A stretch of 26,915 nt of DNA from NCBI GenBank assembly GCA_050733935.1, contig JBOHUC010000007.1, forward strand, positions 1 to 26,915, written 5' to 3'. The notes under the pieces were generated by a model that ran no database searches, was not told the DNA's origin, and was given only the letters and a program-made list of their open reading frames with translations. This DNA comes from JBOHUC01 sp050733935. Its GTDB lineage: Bacteria > Eisenbacteria > RBG-16-71-46 > DASYSL01. A program made the translations under genes and the position numbers. Of the stretch, positions 13,461 to 20,903 are shown piece by piece; position 1 is the first letter of the stretch; each line of letters begins with the position of its first letter.

Positions 13461-15334
13461 ACGAGGCGGGCGACGACGACGGTGAGGTCGTCGTTCAGAT
13501 GGTGGTCTTCGCTGAATTCTTCGACCCGCTCGCGCAGGGTGGCCACGATCTCGGCCGCGGGGCGGTCGCGCAGGCTGCGCACCAGGTCCTCGAGCCGGCG
13601 TGTGCCGTACTGGTCGCCCGAGGTGTTCGACGCTTCGGTCACGCCGTCCGTGTAGAGGACCAGCATGTCGCCCACGTAGACCGGCACCGGACGCTCCTCG
13701 TACTCGGCATCCGACAGCACGCCGAGCGCGAGCCCGCCTTCGGTGAGCCACTCCGCCTCGCCGCTCGCGCGCAGAAGGAGAGGTGGATTGTGCCCGGCGT
13801 TCGCGAAGGTAAAGACTTTGTTCTTCACATCGAGCACGCCGTAGAACGCAGTGACGAATTTTCCTGGATCGGTGCTCTCATACAGCAACGAGTTCACCTT
13901 CTGAAGAATGCGCCGGATCGCATAATGGTTCCGAATCTCGGCAAGCAAGCTCGCTCGAAACGCCGCCATCAAAAGCGCCGCGGCCACGCCCTTTCCCGAC
14001 ACGTCGCCGATCGCGAGCCCGATCTGGTTGTCGACGATCGGGATGAAGTCGTAGTAGTCGCCGCCGACTTCGCGGTAGCTGATGTTCAGGCCCGCGATGT
14101 CGAGCCCCGGAAAGACGGGCGACTTCTCGGGCAGGAACGACGCCTGGATCCCACGCGCGATCTCGAGCTCGCGCTCCAGATTGCGCGCTTCGAGCGCCTG
14201 ATCGAGGAGCCGCGCGCGCTCAATGGCCGCCGCAGCCTGCGAAGCGAAGGTTTTCAAGAACTCCAGATGACCCTCGTGATACGCATCGAGGTCGTCGTTC
14301 TCGAGATTGAAGACTCCAATAATCCGGCCCTGGCTCACGATCGGGCAGGCCATCTCGGAGAACGTCGAAGGACGCGCGGTCACATAGCGGCGATCCTTGC
14401 GCGCGTCGGGAACAATGACCGATTCGCCGGTCTTCGCGACCCACCCGACGACTCCCTCGCCTTCAAGTAGCTTAAACGCCGCGTCGAGCTCCGGTGGATA
14501 CCCGCGACTCGCTTCGGCGACAACCTGATGAGTCTCACGATCAAGCAGGTAGATCGCGGCCGCGTCGTAATGAACGATCCTCCGCAGCTGGTCCATGATC
14601 GCTTCGAGCACCTGCGGAAGCGAAAGCGGCAGCGCGATCGCGCGCCCGACTTCGAGCAGCACGGCGCGCTCGAGCGACTTTCGGCGCGTGTCGAAGTAGA
14701 GCTGCGCGTTCTCGATCGCGACCGCCATGTCCTCGCTCACGGATTCGAGCGCCGACTGGTCGGCGGCCGAGAAACGCTCTCCGCCGGCCTTGTTGCGGCA
14801 TTCGATGACGCCGAGACAGGCGCCCCGCCGCACGAGCGGAACGAGCAGCGCCGACGAGAACGGCGGGCTCGCGTCACGAAAGCGCGGATCGTCGATCGAA
14901 GGACCGACGTTGATCGAGCGCCGGCCCGTGACGGCAAGCCCGGGCAAGCCCTCGTCCGCAGAAATAATTGTTTCTGAGATTCCGTCCGGTGCAGCCGGAT
15001 CGAATTCGCGAACGACCAGACGCTGGCCGCCCCTGCGCAAGAGCCACAGCCGGACGGACTCCGCGCGCACGAGACCGTGCACGAAGGCAGCAGCCGCCTG
15101 GATTAGCTCGTCGAGCTCGAGCGTCGAGACGAAGAACTCCGTGAGTCCCCGAAACCGACAGAGATGGGGCGACTCCCCTTCCTGCCAGGCGCAGGCCTCG
15201 CGCGGACGCGCCTCAGTCGCCGAGGCGGTGCCCGACCCGGATCCGGCCGCAGGAGCGGGCACTTCACCGGAAGCGGGGTTTCCGCGCGGGGGGCGCGCGG
15301 GCTGTGAGGACGGCGAGGGGGGCGAGGGGGCCAT
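13457..15334 (-). CDS. GAF-GAF-SpoIIE (RsbU-type) PP2C serine/threonine phosphatase
   Basis: The 625-residue product starts with about 55 Pro/Ala/Ser-rich residues. Two GAF sensor domains follow, at about 65-212 and 225-375, then a helical linker (LEARNLERELEIARGIQASF) and a SpoIIE/PP2C catalytic domain at about 415-624. The metal-binding motifs are present: GGDYYDF (424-430), GDVSGKG (443-449), FANAGHNPPLLL, LYTDGVTE (560-567) and the terminal NDDLTVVV (614-621). Such proteins dephosphorylate anti-anti-sigma factors in partner-switching stress or sigma-factor control. No anti-sigma kinase or STAS protein is encoded nearby, so its partners lie elsewhere. There is no Shine-Dalgarno site before the ATG at 15334; an upstream -10 element suggests a leaderless transcript. 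It diverges from the pilus ATPase gene, with 175 bp between. Confidence 0.92.
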   Translation of the reverse strand: MAPSPPSPSSQPARPPRGNPASGEVPAPAAGSGSGTASATEARPREACAWQEGESPHLCRFRGLTEFFVSTLELDELIQAAAAFVHGLVRAESVRLWLLRRGGQRLVVREFDPAAPDGISETIISADEGLPGLAVTGRRSINVGPSIDDPRFRDASPPFSSALLVPLVRRGACLGVIECRNKAGGERFSAADQSALESVSEDMAVAIENAQLYFDTRRKSLERAVLLEVGRAIALPLSLPQVLEAIMDQLRRIVHYDAAAIYLLDRETHQVVAEASRGYPPELDAAFKLLEGEGVVGWVAKTGESVIVPDARKDRRYVTARPSTFSEMACPIVSQGRIIGVFNLENDDLDAYHEGHLEFLKTFASQAAAAIERARLLDQALEARNLERELEIARGIQASFLPEKSPVFPGLDIAGLNISYREVGGDYYDFIPIVDNQIGLAIGDVSGKGVAAALLMAAFRASLLAEIRNHYAIRRILQKVNSLLYESTDPGKFVTAFYGVLDVKNKVFTFANAGHNPPLLLRASGEAEWLTEGGLALGVLSDAEYEERPVPVYVGDMLVLYTDGVTEASNTSGDQYGTRRLEDLVRSLRDRPAAEIVATLRERVEEFSEDHHLNDDLTVVVARLV

Positions 15335-15340
15335 GGCCGC

Positions 15341-15370
15341 AAGCTAGCACGCGCTCCGGACGGGCGGCAA
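15341..15370 (-). promoter_or_regulatory. Candidate promoter giving a leaderless phosphatase transcript
   Basis: On the minus strand TTGCCG (15370-15365), 18 bases, then TAGCTT (15346-15341) preceded by TGC, an extended -10 of the form TGCTAGNNT. Only six bases separate the -10 from the ATG at 15334, so transcription would begin at about the start codon. The lack of a ribosome binding site supports this. Confidence 0.45.
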
Positions 15371-15509
15371 TTGCGGGCGGGACGCGGGGTTCCGGCTTCC
15401 GGGGCCCCCACGCGCGCCTCAAGTCCAGGGGCTCACCTGCCGATGTTGGAGGGGACCCGGAGGGCGCCGTCGGGCGGCGTCCGTCTATGCCATTCGTCCG
15501 TGAGGGATC

Positions 15510-17804
15510 ATGGCGAAAGAACACCGCAAAATTGGCGACATCCTCGTGGCCGCGGGACTCGTGAGCGAGATCCAGCTCGTCGAGGCGCTCGAGACGCAGA
15601 AGAAGACCGGCTCCCTGCTCGGGGAGATCCTGGTCGCGAGCGGTCTCGTGAGCGAACAGGCGATCTGCCAGGCGCTCCACTCGCAGCTCGGGCTTCCGGT
15701 CGTGAATCTCGAGGACTACGAGATCGACGACCGCGTGCTCTCGCTCGTGCGCGAGGATCTCGCGAAGAAGTACCACGCGCTTCCGCTGCGTCTCGAAGGG
15801 CAGATCCCGGGACGCGCGACCGAGCTCGTGGTCGCCATGTCGGATCCATTGAATAGTGAAGCGACGGATGATCTTAGATTTCACTCGGGATATTTTATTA
15901 AGCCTGCTCTGGCTCCGGCGTCCGAAATCGCCGAGGCAATTACTCGCTACTATCATCTCGATGCATCGATGGGCGAAGTTCTCGAGACCATCGTCTCCGA
16001 AGACGAAGAAATCGCGGTCACGCACATCGCCGACCAGGACATGCCCGAGGCGGTCGACGAGCTGATCAAGGAGTCGTCCGGACGCCCGATCGTCCGGCTC
16101 GTGAACTGGATCCTGACCAAGGCCGTGAACGAGCGTGCCTCCGACATCCACTTCGAGCCGCAGGACAAGGAGATCATCCTCCGCTACCGCGTCGACGGCC
16201 TGCTGCGCGAGATCGAGCGTCTGCCGAAGTGGGCGAACGGACCGGTCGTCTCGCGCATCAAGGTGCTCTCGAACCTCGACATCGCGGAGAAGCGCGCGCC
16301 GCAGGACGGCCGCTTCAAGGTCGAGATCGCGCAGCGGCCGATCGAACTGCGCGTGTCGACGCTGCCCACGACCTACGGTGAGAAGGTCGTGATCCGCATC
16401 GTCGACCAGTATCGCCAGCCGGCCGACATCAACACGCTCGGTCTCCAGGCGAGCGACCTCGCGACCGTGCAGAAGCTCATTTCGCGACCCCAGGGCATCG
16501 TGCTCGTGACCGGCCCGACCGGCTCAGGGAAGTCCACGACGCTCTATTCGTTCTTGAGATACATCCAGAACGAGACTCTAAATCTGGTCACGGTCGAAGA
16601 CCCCGTGGAGTACCAACTCGCCGGGGTGAACCAGGTTCATGTCGACGAGAAAGCAAAGAAAACGTTCGCGGGCTCGCTGCGCGCCATCCTGCGCCAGGAC
16701 CCCGACGTGATCATGATCGGCGAGATCCGCGACACGGAGACCGCCCAGATCGCGTTCCGCGCCTCGATCACCGGACACCTCGTGCTCTCGACCGTGCACA
16801 CGAACGACGCCCCGTCGGCCATCACCCGCCTGGTCGACGTCGGCCTGCAGCCGTTCATGGTCGCTTCGGCGCTCCAGTGCGTGCTCTCGATGCGCCTGGT
16901 GCGCACGATCTGCCCCAAGTGTCGCGAGCCGCATGAGATTGATCCGGAGGAGCTGCGGAACCTGGGGCTATCCGTCAGCGGGACGGATGCGATGATCGTC
17001 TATCGAGGTGTGGGCTGCCCGCACTGCCACGGCTCGGGCTACTACGGCCGGACCGGACTCTTCGAAGTGCTCGAGGCGAACGACGCGCTGCGCGAGCTCA
17101 TCAACCAGGGCGCGCCGGACTCGACGATCCGGATCGCGGCCGTGGACATGGGCATGCGCACGCTCGCCGAGGACGGCATCGAGAAGGTGCTCGCCGGCAT
17201 CACGACCCTCGAAGAAGTGAACCGCGTCGTCTATCTCGCGGAGGAGAACCGCCGCCTGTGCCCGTTCTGCACGTGCGTGCTCGCCGGCGAGTTCGACTAC
17301 TGCCCGTCGTGCGGACACTTCGTCGGCGACTCGTGCGTGCAGTGTCACCGGAAGCTCAACAGCCACTGGGGCTACTGCCCGTTCTGCGGCACGACGAACC
17401 GCGCGCACCGCGATCAGGGGCGCCCGGCCTACATCGATCCTCGCCTGCACGCAGGAGCGGCGGCCCTCGCCTCGCTCGGCGCGTCGACGGCGGGCTCGAT
17501 TCCCGGAGGCGTGCCCGCGGGAGCGTTCCACGATCGTTTGACGCCCGAGGAGGGCGGGATCGGCGACCGGCGCGTTCCCGGTCCGGTCGTGAGCAGCGGC
17601 AAGGCGCCGGCCAGTTCGAGCACGAGCACGTCGAGCAGTTCGGATGGCGGTTCGTCGAACGGACCGACGGGCTCGCGCGGGAGCGCCGGTGGTGGCCCGA
17701 GCGGTGGCGCAAGCAGCGGCTCGAGCCATGGCACGAGCAGTGGCCCGGGCGGCAGTTCGAGCAGCAAAGGCGGCAAAGACCTCGGGGACACCTCCGTCCG
17801 GTAG
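15510..17804 (+). CDS. PilB/GspE-family secretion or pilus-assembly ATPase with C-terminal double zinc ribbon
   Basis: The 764-residue product powers type IV pilus or type II secretion assembly at the inner membrane. The N-terminus (about 5-150) is an MshEN domain with two consecutive motifs starting IGDILVAAGLVSE and LGEILVASGLVSE, the arrangement known to bind c-di-GMP. The ATPase core has Walker A GPTGSGKS (335-342), the Asp box, Walker B DPDVIMIGEIRD (397-408) and the His box STVHTND. The usual zinc cysteines are C468/C471 and C503/C506. Typical members end near residue 575. Here eight more cysteines follow (584, 587, 598, 601, 609, 612, 623, 626), spaced as a double zinc ribbon, and then a Ser/Gly-rich tail from about 685. 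GAGG precedes the ATG. No pilin or secretin gene is nearby, so PilB versus GspE cannot be settled. Confidence 0.93.
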   Translation: MAKEHRKIGDILVAAGLVSEIQLVEALETQKKTGSLLGEILVASGLVSEQAICQALHSQLGLPVVNLEDYEIDDRVLSLVREDLAKKYHALPLRLEGQIPGRATELVVAMSDPLNSEATDDLRFHSGYFIKPALAPASEIAEAITRYYHLDASMGEVLETIVSEDEEIAVTHIADQDMPEAVDELIKESSGRPIVRLVNWILTKAVNERASDIHFEPQDKEIILRYRVDGLLREIERLPKWANGPVVSRIKVLSNLDIAEKRAPQDGRFKVEIAQRPIELRVSTLPTTYGEKVVIRIVDQYRQPADINTLGLQASDLATVQKLISRPQGIVLVTGPTGSGKSTTLYSFLRYIQNETLNLVTVEDPVEYQLAGVNQVHVDEKAKKTFAGSLRAILRQDPDVIMIGEIRDTETAQIAFRASITGHLVLSTVHTNDAPSAITRLVDVGLQPFMVASALQCVLSMRLVRTICPKCREPHEIDPEELRNLGLSVSGTDAMIVYRGVGCPHCHGSGYYGRTGLFEVLEANDALRELINQGAPDSTIRIAAVDMGMRTLAEDGIEKVLAGITTLEEVNRVVYLAEENRRLCPFCTCVLAGEFDYCPSCGHFVGDSCVQCHRKLNSHWGYCPFCGTTNRAHRDQGRPAYIDPRLHAGAAALASLGASTAGSIPGGVPAGAFHDRLTPEEGGIGDRRVPGPVVSSGKAPASSSTSTSSSSDGGSSNGPTGSRGSAGGGPSGGASSGSSHGTSSGPGGSSSSKGGKDLGDTSVR

Positions 17805-17814
17805 CTCGCTGGAC
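17796..17814 (+). terminator. Hairpin with the pilus-ATPase stop codon at the base of the loop
   Basis: GTCCGG and CTGGAC pair (six base pairs, one G-U) around the loop TAGCTCG, which begins with the stop codon. There is no T-run. It overlaps the proposed -35 of the next gene, so termination is not certain. Confidence 0.3.
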
Positions 17815-17838
17815 AACCCCGACGCCATTCGATAGATT
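17810..17838 (+). promoter_or_regulatory. Sigma70-type promoter for the NADP reductase gene
   Basis: TGGACA (17810-17815), a 17-base spacer and TAGATT (17833-17838). Transcription starting near 17845 would give a leader of about 58 bases before the reductase ATG, with its GGAG site. Confidence 0.5.
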
Positions 17839-17902
17839 GCCCCGTGGCGGCGGCCGCCGGCACCCTGCCGGCGCTCGCCGCCGGTCGTTTTCCGGAGCAC
17901 GA

Positions 17903-18613
17903 ATGGCAAAGGAAACCTACGCCGCGCGTTGTATCGAGAACGTCCTCCTCACACCGCGCGTGTACGAAGCACGCCTCGAGCTCGTCGATCCACCGCGTTT
18001 CGCCTACAAGGCCGGGCAGTTCATCACCGTGCCGGTCGCCGAGGCCACGCTCCGCTCCTACTCGATTGCGTCTCCCCCGGAAGATCCGCGCTGGCTCAAG
18101 GTCGCGGTCGACATTCAGCCGGGCGGACCGGGATCGCGCTATTTCCAGACGCTCCAACCCGGCACCGACGTCAAGTTCCAGGGACCGTACGGCGCGTTCG
18201 TCGTGCGCGACGACGCTCTCCCGCACTTGCTCTTCGTCGGCACGGGCACGGGCATCGCGCCCCTGCGTTCCATGATCCTGGATCTCGAGAACCGGGGGCT
18301 CGGCGGGCGACGCATCACACTGTTTTTCGGCGCGCGCTACGTGGACGACCTCATGTACCACGAGGAGTTCCTCGCGATGGCCGAGAAGCACGCGAACACG
18401 TTCGTCTATCACCCGTCGATCAGCCGTCCCGAGGGATCGAACTGGCCGGGCGAGTCCGGACGCGTCACGGCCGTGATCCCGAAGCTTCTCCCGAACGTCG
18501 AGGGGACGACGGCCTACCTGTGCGGCTCGAAAGAAATGCTCAAAGACGTGACCGAGATCCTGGTCGGGATGGGTATGGACAAGAAGCAGATCAAGCGCGA
18601 GCAGTTCTGGTAG
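17903..18613 (+). CDS. fpr: Ferredoxin/flavodoxin--NADP(+) reductase
   Basis: The 236-residue FAD enzyme transfers electrons between NADPH and ferredoxin or flavodoxin in the cytoplasm. The FAD site is RSYSIASPP (51-59), with FAYKAGQF just before it. The NADP site is GTGTGIAPLRSM (113-124). CGSKEM lies at 207-212, and the protein ends in REQFW, an aromatic C-terminus typical of bacterial Fpr enzymes, where the last aromatic residue stacks on the flavin. Length matches the family (about 240-260). The ATG follows GGAG by five bases. Upstream in-frame sequence overlaps the pilus ATPase gene and is not homologous. The gene appears monocistronic, with its own promoter, and converges on tRNA-Ala. 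Confidence 0.92.
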   Translation: MAKETYAARCIENVLLTPRVYEARLELVDPPRFAYKAGQFITVPVAEATLRSYSIASPPEDPRWLKVAVDIQPGGPGSRYFQTLQPGTDVKFQGPYGAFVVRDDALPHLLFVGTGTGIAPLRSMILDLENRGLGGRRITLFFGARYVDDLMYHEEFLAMAEKHANTFVYHPSISRPEGSNWPGESGRVTAVIPKLLPNVEGTTAYLCGSKEMLKDVTEILVGMGMDKKQIKREQFW

Positions 18614-18619
18614 GCAGAA

Positions 18620-18645
18620 CCGGCGACACGTCAGTGCGCCGCCGG
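18620..18645. terminator. Weak hairpin between the reductase gene and converging tRNA-Ala
   Basis: CCGGCG and CGCCGG can pair across a 14-base loop, immediately after the reductase stop and just beyond the 3' end of tRNA-Ala on the other strand. The position suits a shared terminator, but the large loop and missing T-run make it doubtful. Confidence 0.25.
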
Positions 18646-18651
18646 AGTGAA

Positions 18652-18727
18652 TGGTGGAGCTGACGGGGATCGAACCCGTGACCTCCTGACTGCCAGTCAG
18701 GCACTCTCCCAGCTGAGCTACAGCCCC
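18652..18727 (-). tRNA. tRNA-Ala (anticodon GGC)
   Basis: The 76-nucleotide cloverleaf includes an encoded CCA. The acceptor stem GGGGCTG/CAGCTCC has one G-U pair, the D-arm is TAGCTCAGCTGGGAGAG, the anticodon stem is CCTGA/TCAGG with loop CTGGCAG, and the T-arm is ACGGG-TTCGATC-CCCGT. Anticodon GGC reads alanine GCC and GCU codons, heavily used here. Confidence 0.97.
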
Positions 18728-18770
18728 ACGCAAGGCGAACGTTGTGGAGACCACGCGCAACGACCGCCGC

Positions 18771-18800
18771 AGAATACCCGCGCTGTCCGCCGAGCGTCAA
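18771..18800 (-). promoter_or_regulatory. Promoter for tRNA-Ala
   Basis: On the minus strand TTGACG (18800-18795), 18 bases, then TATTCT (18776-18771). Transcription would begin near 18764, leaving about 36 bases of precursor before the mature 5' end at 18727. Confidence 0.55.
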
Positions 18801-18826
18801 GACCGCGCCAATGCGACCCGCGGCCG

Positions 18827-18835
18827 TGCTAGACT
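18827..18835 (+). promoter_or_regulatory. Extended -10 element before tRNA-Leu
   Basis: TGCTAGACT ends eight bases before the mature 5' end of tRNA-Leu, so the transcript would start almost at the tRNA itself. No recognisable -35 is present at the usual distance; the TG extension may compensate. The same TGCTAGNNT form occurs before the genes at 9465 and 15334. Confidence 0.45.
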
Positions 18836-18843
18836 CCGGTCGC

Positions 18844-18932
18844 GCCGGAGTGGTGAAACTGGCAGACGCGCCGGACTCAAAATCCGGTGGGGCTTACACC
18901 CCGTGTCGGTTCGAGCCCGACCTCCGGCACCA
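18844..18932 (+). tRNA. tRNA-Leu (anticodon CAA)
   Basis: An 89-nucleotide class II tRNA with encoded CCA. The acceptor stem is GCCGGAG/CTCCGGC, the anticodon stem CCGGA/TCCGG with loop CTCAAAA (anticodon CAA, reading TTG), there is a long variable arm (GGGGCTTACACCCC region), and the T-arm is GTCGG-TTCGAGC-CCGAC. It is transcribed away from tRNA-Ala. Confidence 0.96.
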
Positions 18933-19028
18933 GCCTCCGCCGTGAAACCAACGGGCGGTCCCGCCGTAGGGTTGGCCGACTCTCACCGTCGCACCCTCGC
19001 CGTTCCCCGGCATCACGGAGGTCACATC

Positions 19029-20882
19029 ATGACTCGTCGCTCTCGGGTCGCGCGTCCGTTTGCGCTCCAGATTGGATGCGCTGCGGCCGCCGCGATCGTC
19101 GCGTCCTTCGTCACTTTCGGAGGTACCCTGGACTCCCAAGCGCAGACCTCGAATGCATCCGGAGAGCCTGCGGCCCCCGCCCAGCCGGCGTGGATCGCGA
19201 AGAGCAACGCGCACGCGATGGTCGCGCTCGAGAAGCGCGCGCCCTTCGAGCCCGAGTTCGCGAGCATGATCGGCGTTCCGGGATTCGACGATAAGGTCTA
19301 CGACCTCGGACCCGGCATCGAGGACCGGAAGATCGCCTCGGCGAAGGAGTCCGTCGAGGACACCAAGCAGCGTCTCGCCGCAGAGACCGATCCGCTCGTC
19401 AAGCAGGACCTCGAGATCATGCTCGACGCCGCCGAGCGGAATCTCGAAGAGCTCGAGGTCTACAAGCGCCGCGTGCTTCCGTACGGAAGCATTCCGCAGG
19501 CCGTGTTCCAGGGGATCAAGCTCCTGCTCGACGACCGGAATCCGCCCGAGCGCCGCCAGCTGGCGCTCGCGCGCCTGCGCCGGTACGCGGGCGTCGAGCC
19601 GGGCACGAAGCCCTTGACCGAGCTCGCGATGGACCGCTGGAGGGAGAAGGCCTCCGATCCTGCGCTCCTCGGTCCCGTCAAAGACGAAGTCGAGAAAGAC
19701 CTCGCGAACGCTCCGACGCTGATCAACGGGATTGGTGCGCTGTTCGAGAAGTACAAGATCGCGGGCTACGAAGCGCCGTACGCCACGCTCAAGAAGCAGA
19801 TGACCGAGTACGACGCCTTCGTGCGGTCGAACGTCCTGCCGCGGGCGCGCACCGACTTCCGTCTGCCGCCCGATCTCTACGCGCTCAATCTCAAGAACTA
19901 CGGCGTGGACATGACGGTGGACGATCTCTCGAGCCGCGCGCGTGTGGCGTTTCGCGAGATCCAGAACGAGATGCAGACGATCGCGCCGATGGTCGCGCGC
20001 GAGAAGGGGCTGACCGCGACCGACTACCGGGCCGTGCTGCGCGAGCTCAAGAAGCAGCAGCTCGTGGGCGAGGCGATCCTCCCCCACTACCAGCAGAGGC
20101 TCAAGGACATCGAGGTCATCATCCGCCGCGAGAAGATCGTTTCGCTGCCCGAGCGCGAGGCCATCATCCGGCTCGCCGACGAGGCCGAGAGCGCAGCGTT
20201 GCCCGCGCCCCACATGGAGCCGCCGCGGTCGGTCGGGAACACCGGCGAGCGCGGTGCGTTCGTGCTGCCGCTCGTGGTGCCCGGCAAGCCCGGCGAGAAA
20301 AAGCTCGAGTTCGACGACTTCACCTTCGAAGCCGCTTCGTGGACGCTCACGGCCCATGAGGCCCGGCCCGGACACGAGCTCCAGTTCGCCGCCAACATCG
20401 AGCTCGGCGTTTCGCTCGCGCGCCAGTGGTTCGCGTTCAACAGCACGAACGCAGAAGGCTGGGGACTGTACGCCGAAGCCGAGATGAAGCCCTACGAGCC
20501 GCTCGAGGGACAGCTCGTGGCGCTCCAGCACCGCCTCCTGCGGGCGGCGCGCGCGATCCTCGATCCGGGCCTCCAGCAGGGCCTCGTCACACGCGAGGAA
20601 GCGACGCGCGTTCTGACCGAGGAGGTCGTGGTCTCCCCTGCGATGGCCCTCCAGGAGGTCGAGCGCTACACGTTCCGCGCGCCGGGACAGGCGACGTCGT
20701 ACTTCTGCGGATACCAGCGGCTCATGGAGCTGCGCGCCGACACGGAGCGCACGATGGGCCCGCGCTTCGACCGTCAGAGGTTCCACGACTTCGTGCTCGC
20801 GCAGGGCATGCTGCCGCCGCGGCTCCTTCGCAGGGCCGTGATGGAAGGCTATGCGTCGGCGGGTCCGACGGCCGCGCAGTAG
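19029..20882 (+). CDS. Exported DUF885-family protein (putative metallopeptidase-like)
   Basis: The 617-residue product has an N-terminal signal peptide (hydrophobic about 10-30) and is predicted to act outside the cytoplasm. The DUF885 signature HEARPGHELQ is at residues 443-452, with NAEGWGLYAE at 474-483. The two His and a Glu of the first motif resemble a zinc-peptidase HExxH variant, so peptidase activity is often proposed for the family, but no substrate can be read from the sequence. The length matches the family (about 550-620). The ATG at 19029 is preceded by GGAGG at seven bases; a longer open frame running back across the tRNA-Leu gene is rejected. The DUF1028 gene follows after 21 bp, suggesting one transcript for two exported, amide-bond-type proteins. 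Confidence 0.85.
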   Translation: MTRRSRVARPFALQIGCAAAAAIVASFVTFGGTLDSQAQTSNASGEPAAPAQPAWIAKSNAHAMVALEKRAPFEPEFASMIGVPGFDDKVYDLGPGIEDRKIASAKESVEDTKQRLAAETDPLVKQDLEIMLDAAERNLEELEVYKRRVLPYGSIPQAVFQGIKLLLDDRNPPERRQLALARLRRYAGVEPGTKPLTELAMDRWREKASDPALLGPVKDEVEKDLANAPTLINGIGALFEKYKIAGYEAPYATLKKQMTEYDAFVRSNVLPRARTDFRLPPDLYALNLKNYGVDMTVDDLSSRARVAFREIQNEMQTIAPMVAREKGLTATDYRAVLRELKKQQLVGEAILPHYQQRLKDIEVIIRREKIVSLPEREAIIRLADEAESAALPAPHMEPPRSVGNTGERGAFVLPLVVPGKPGEKKLEFDDFTFEAASWTLTAHEARPGHELQFAANIELGVSLARQWFAFNSTNAEGWGLYAEAEMKPYEPLEGQLVALQHRLLRAARAILDPGLQQGLVTREEATRVLTEEVVVSPAMALQEVERYTFRAPGQATSYFCGYQRLMELRADTERTMGPRFDRQRFHDFVLAQGMLPPRLLRRAVMEGYASAGPTAAQ

Positions 20883-20903
20883 AGCGGACACCGGAGGCGA
20901 ACC

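Noticed and set aside
18652..18932. tRNA pair as an integration (att) site
   Set aside because: No repeated copy of either tRNA 3' end and no integrase gene were seen in the window.
18744..19028. N-terminal extension of the DUF885 protein
   Set aside because: It would translate through the tRNA-Leu gene; ATG 19029 has a strong ribosome binding site and begins a signal peptide.
18894..20891. 665-codon open frame on the minus strand
   Set aside because: It is antisense to the DUF885 gene, runs across the tRNA-Leu region and has an Arg/Glu/Leu-rich composition typical of GC-rich shadow frames, with no recognisable motif.
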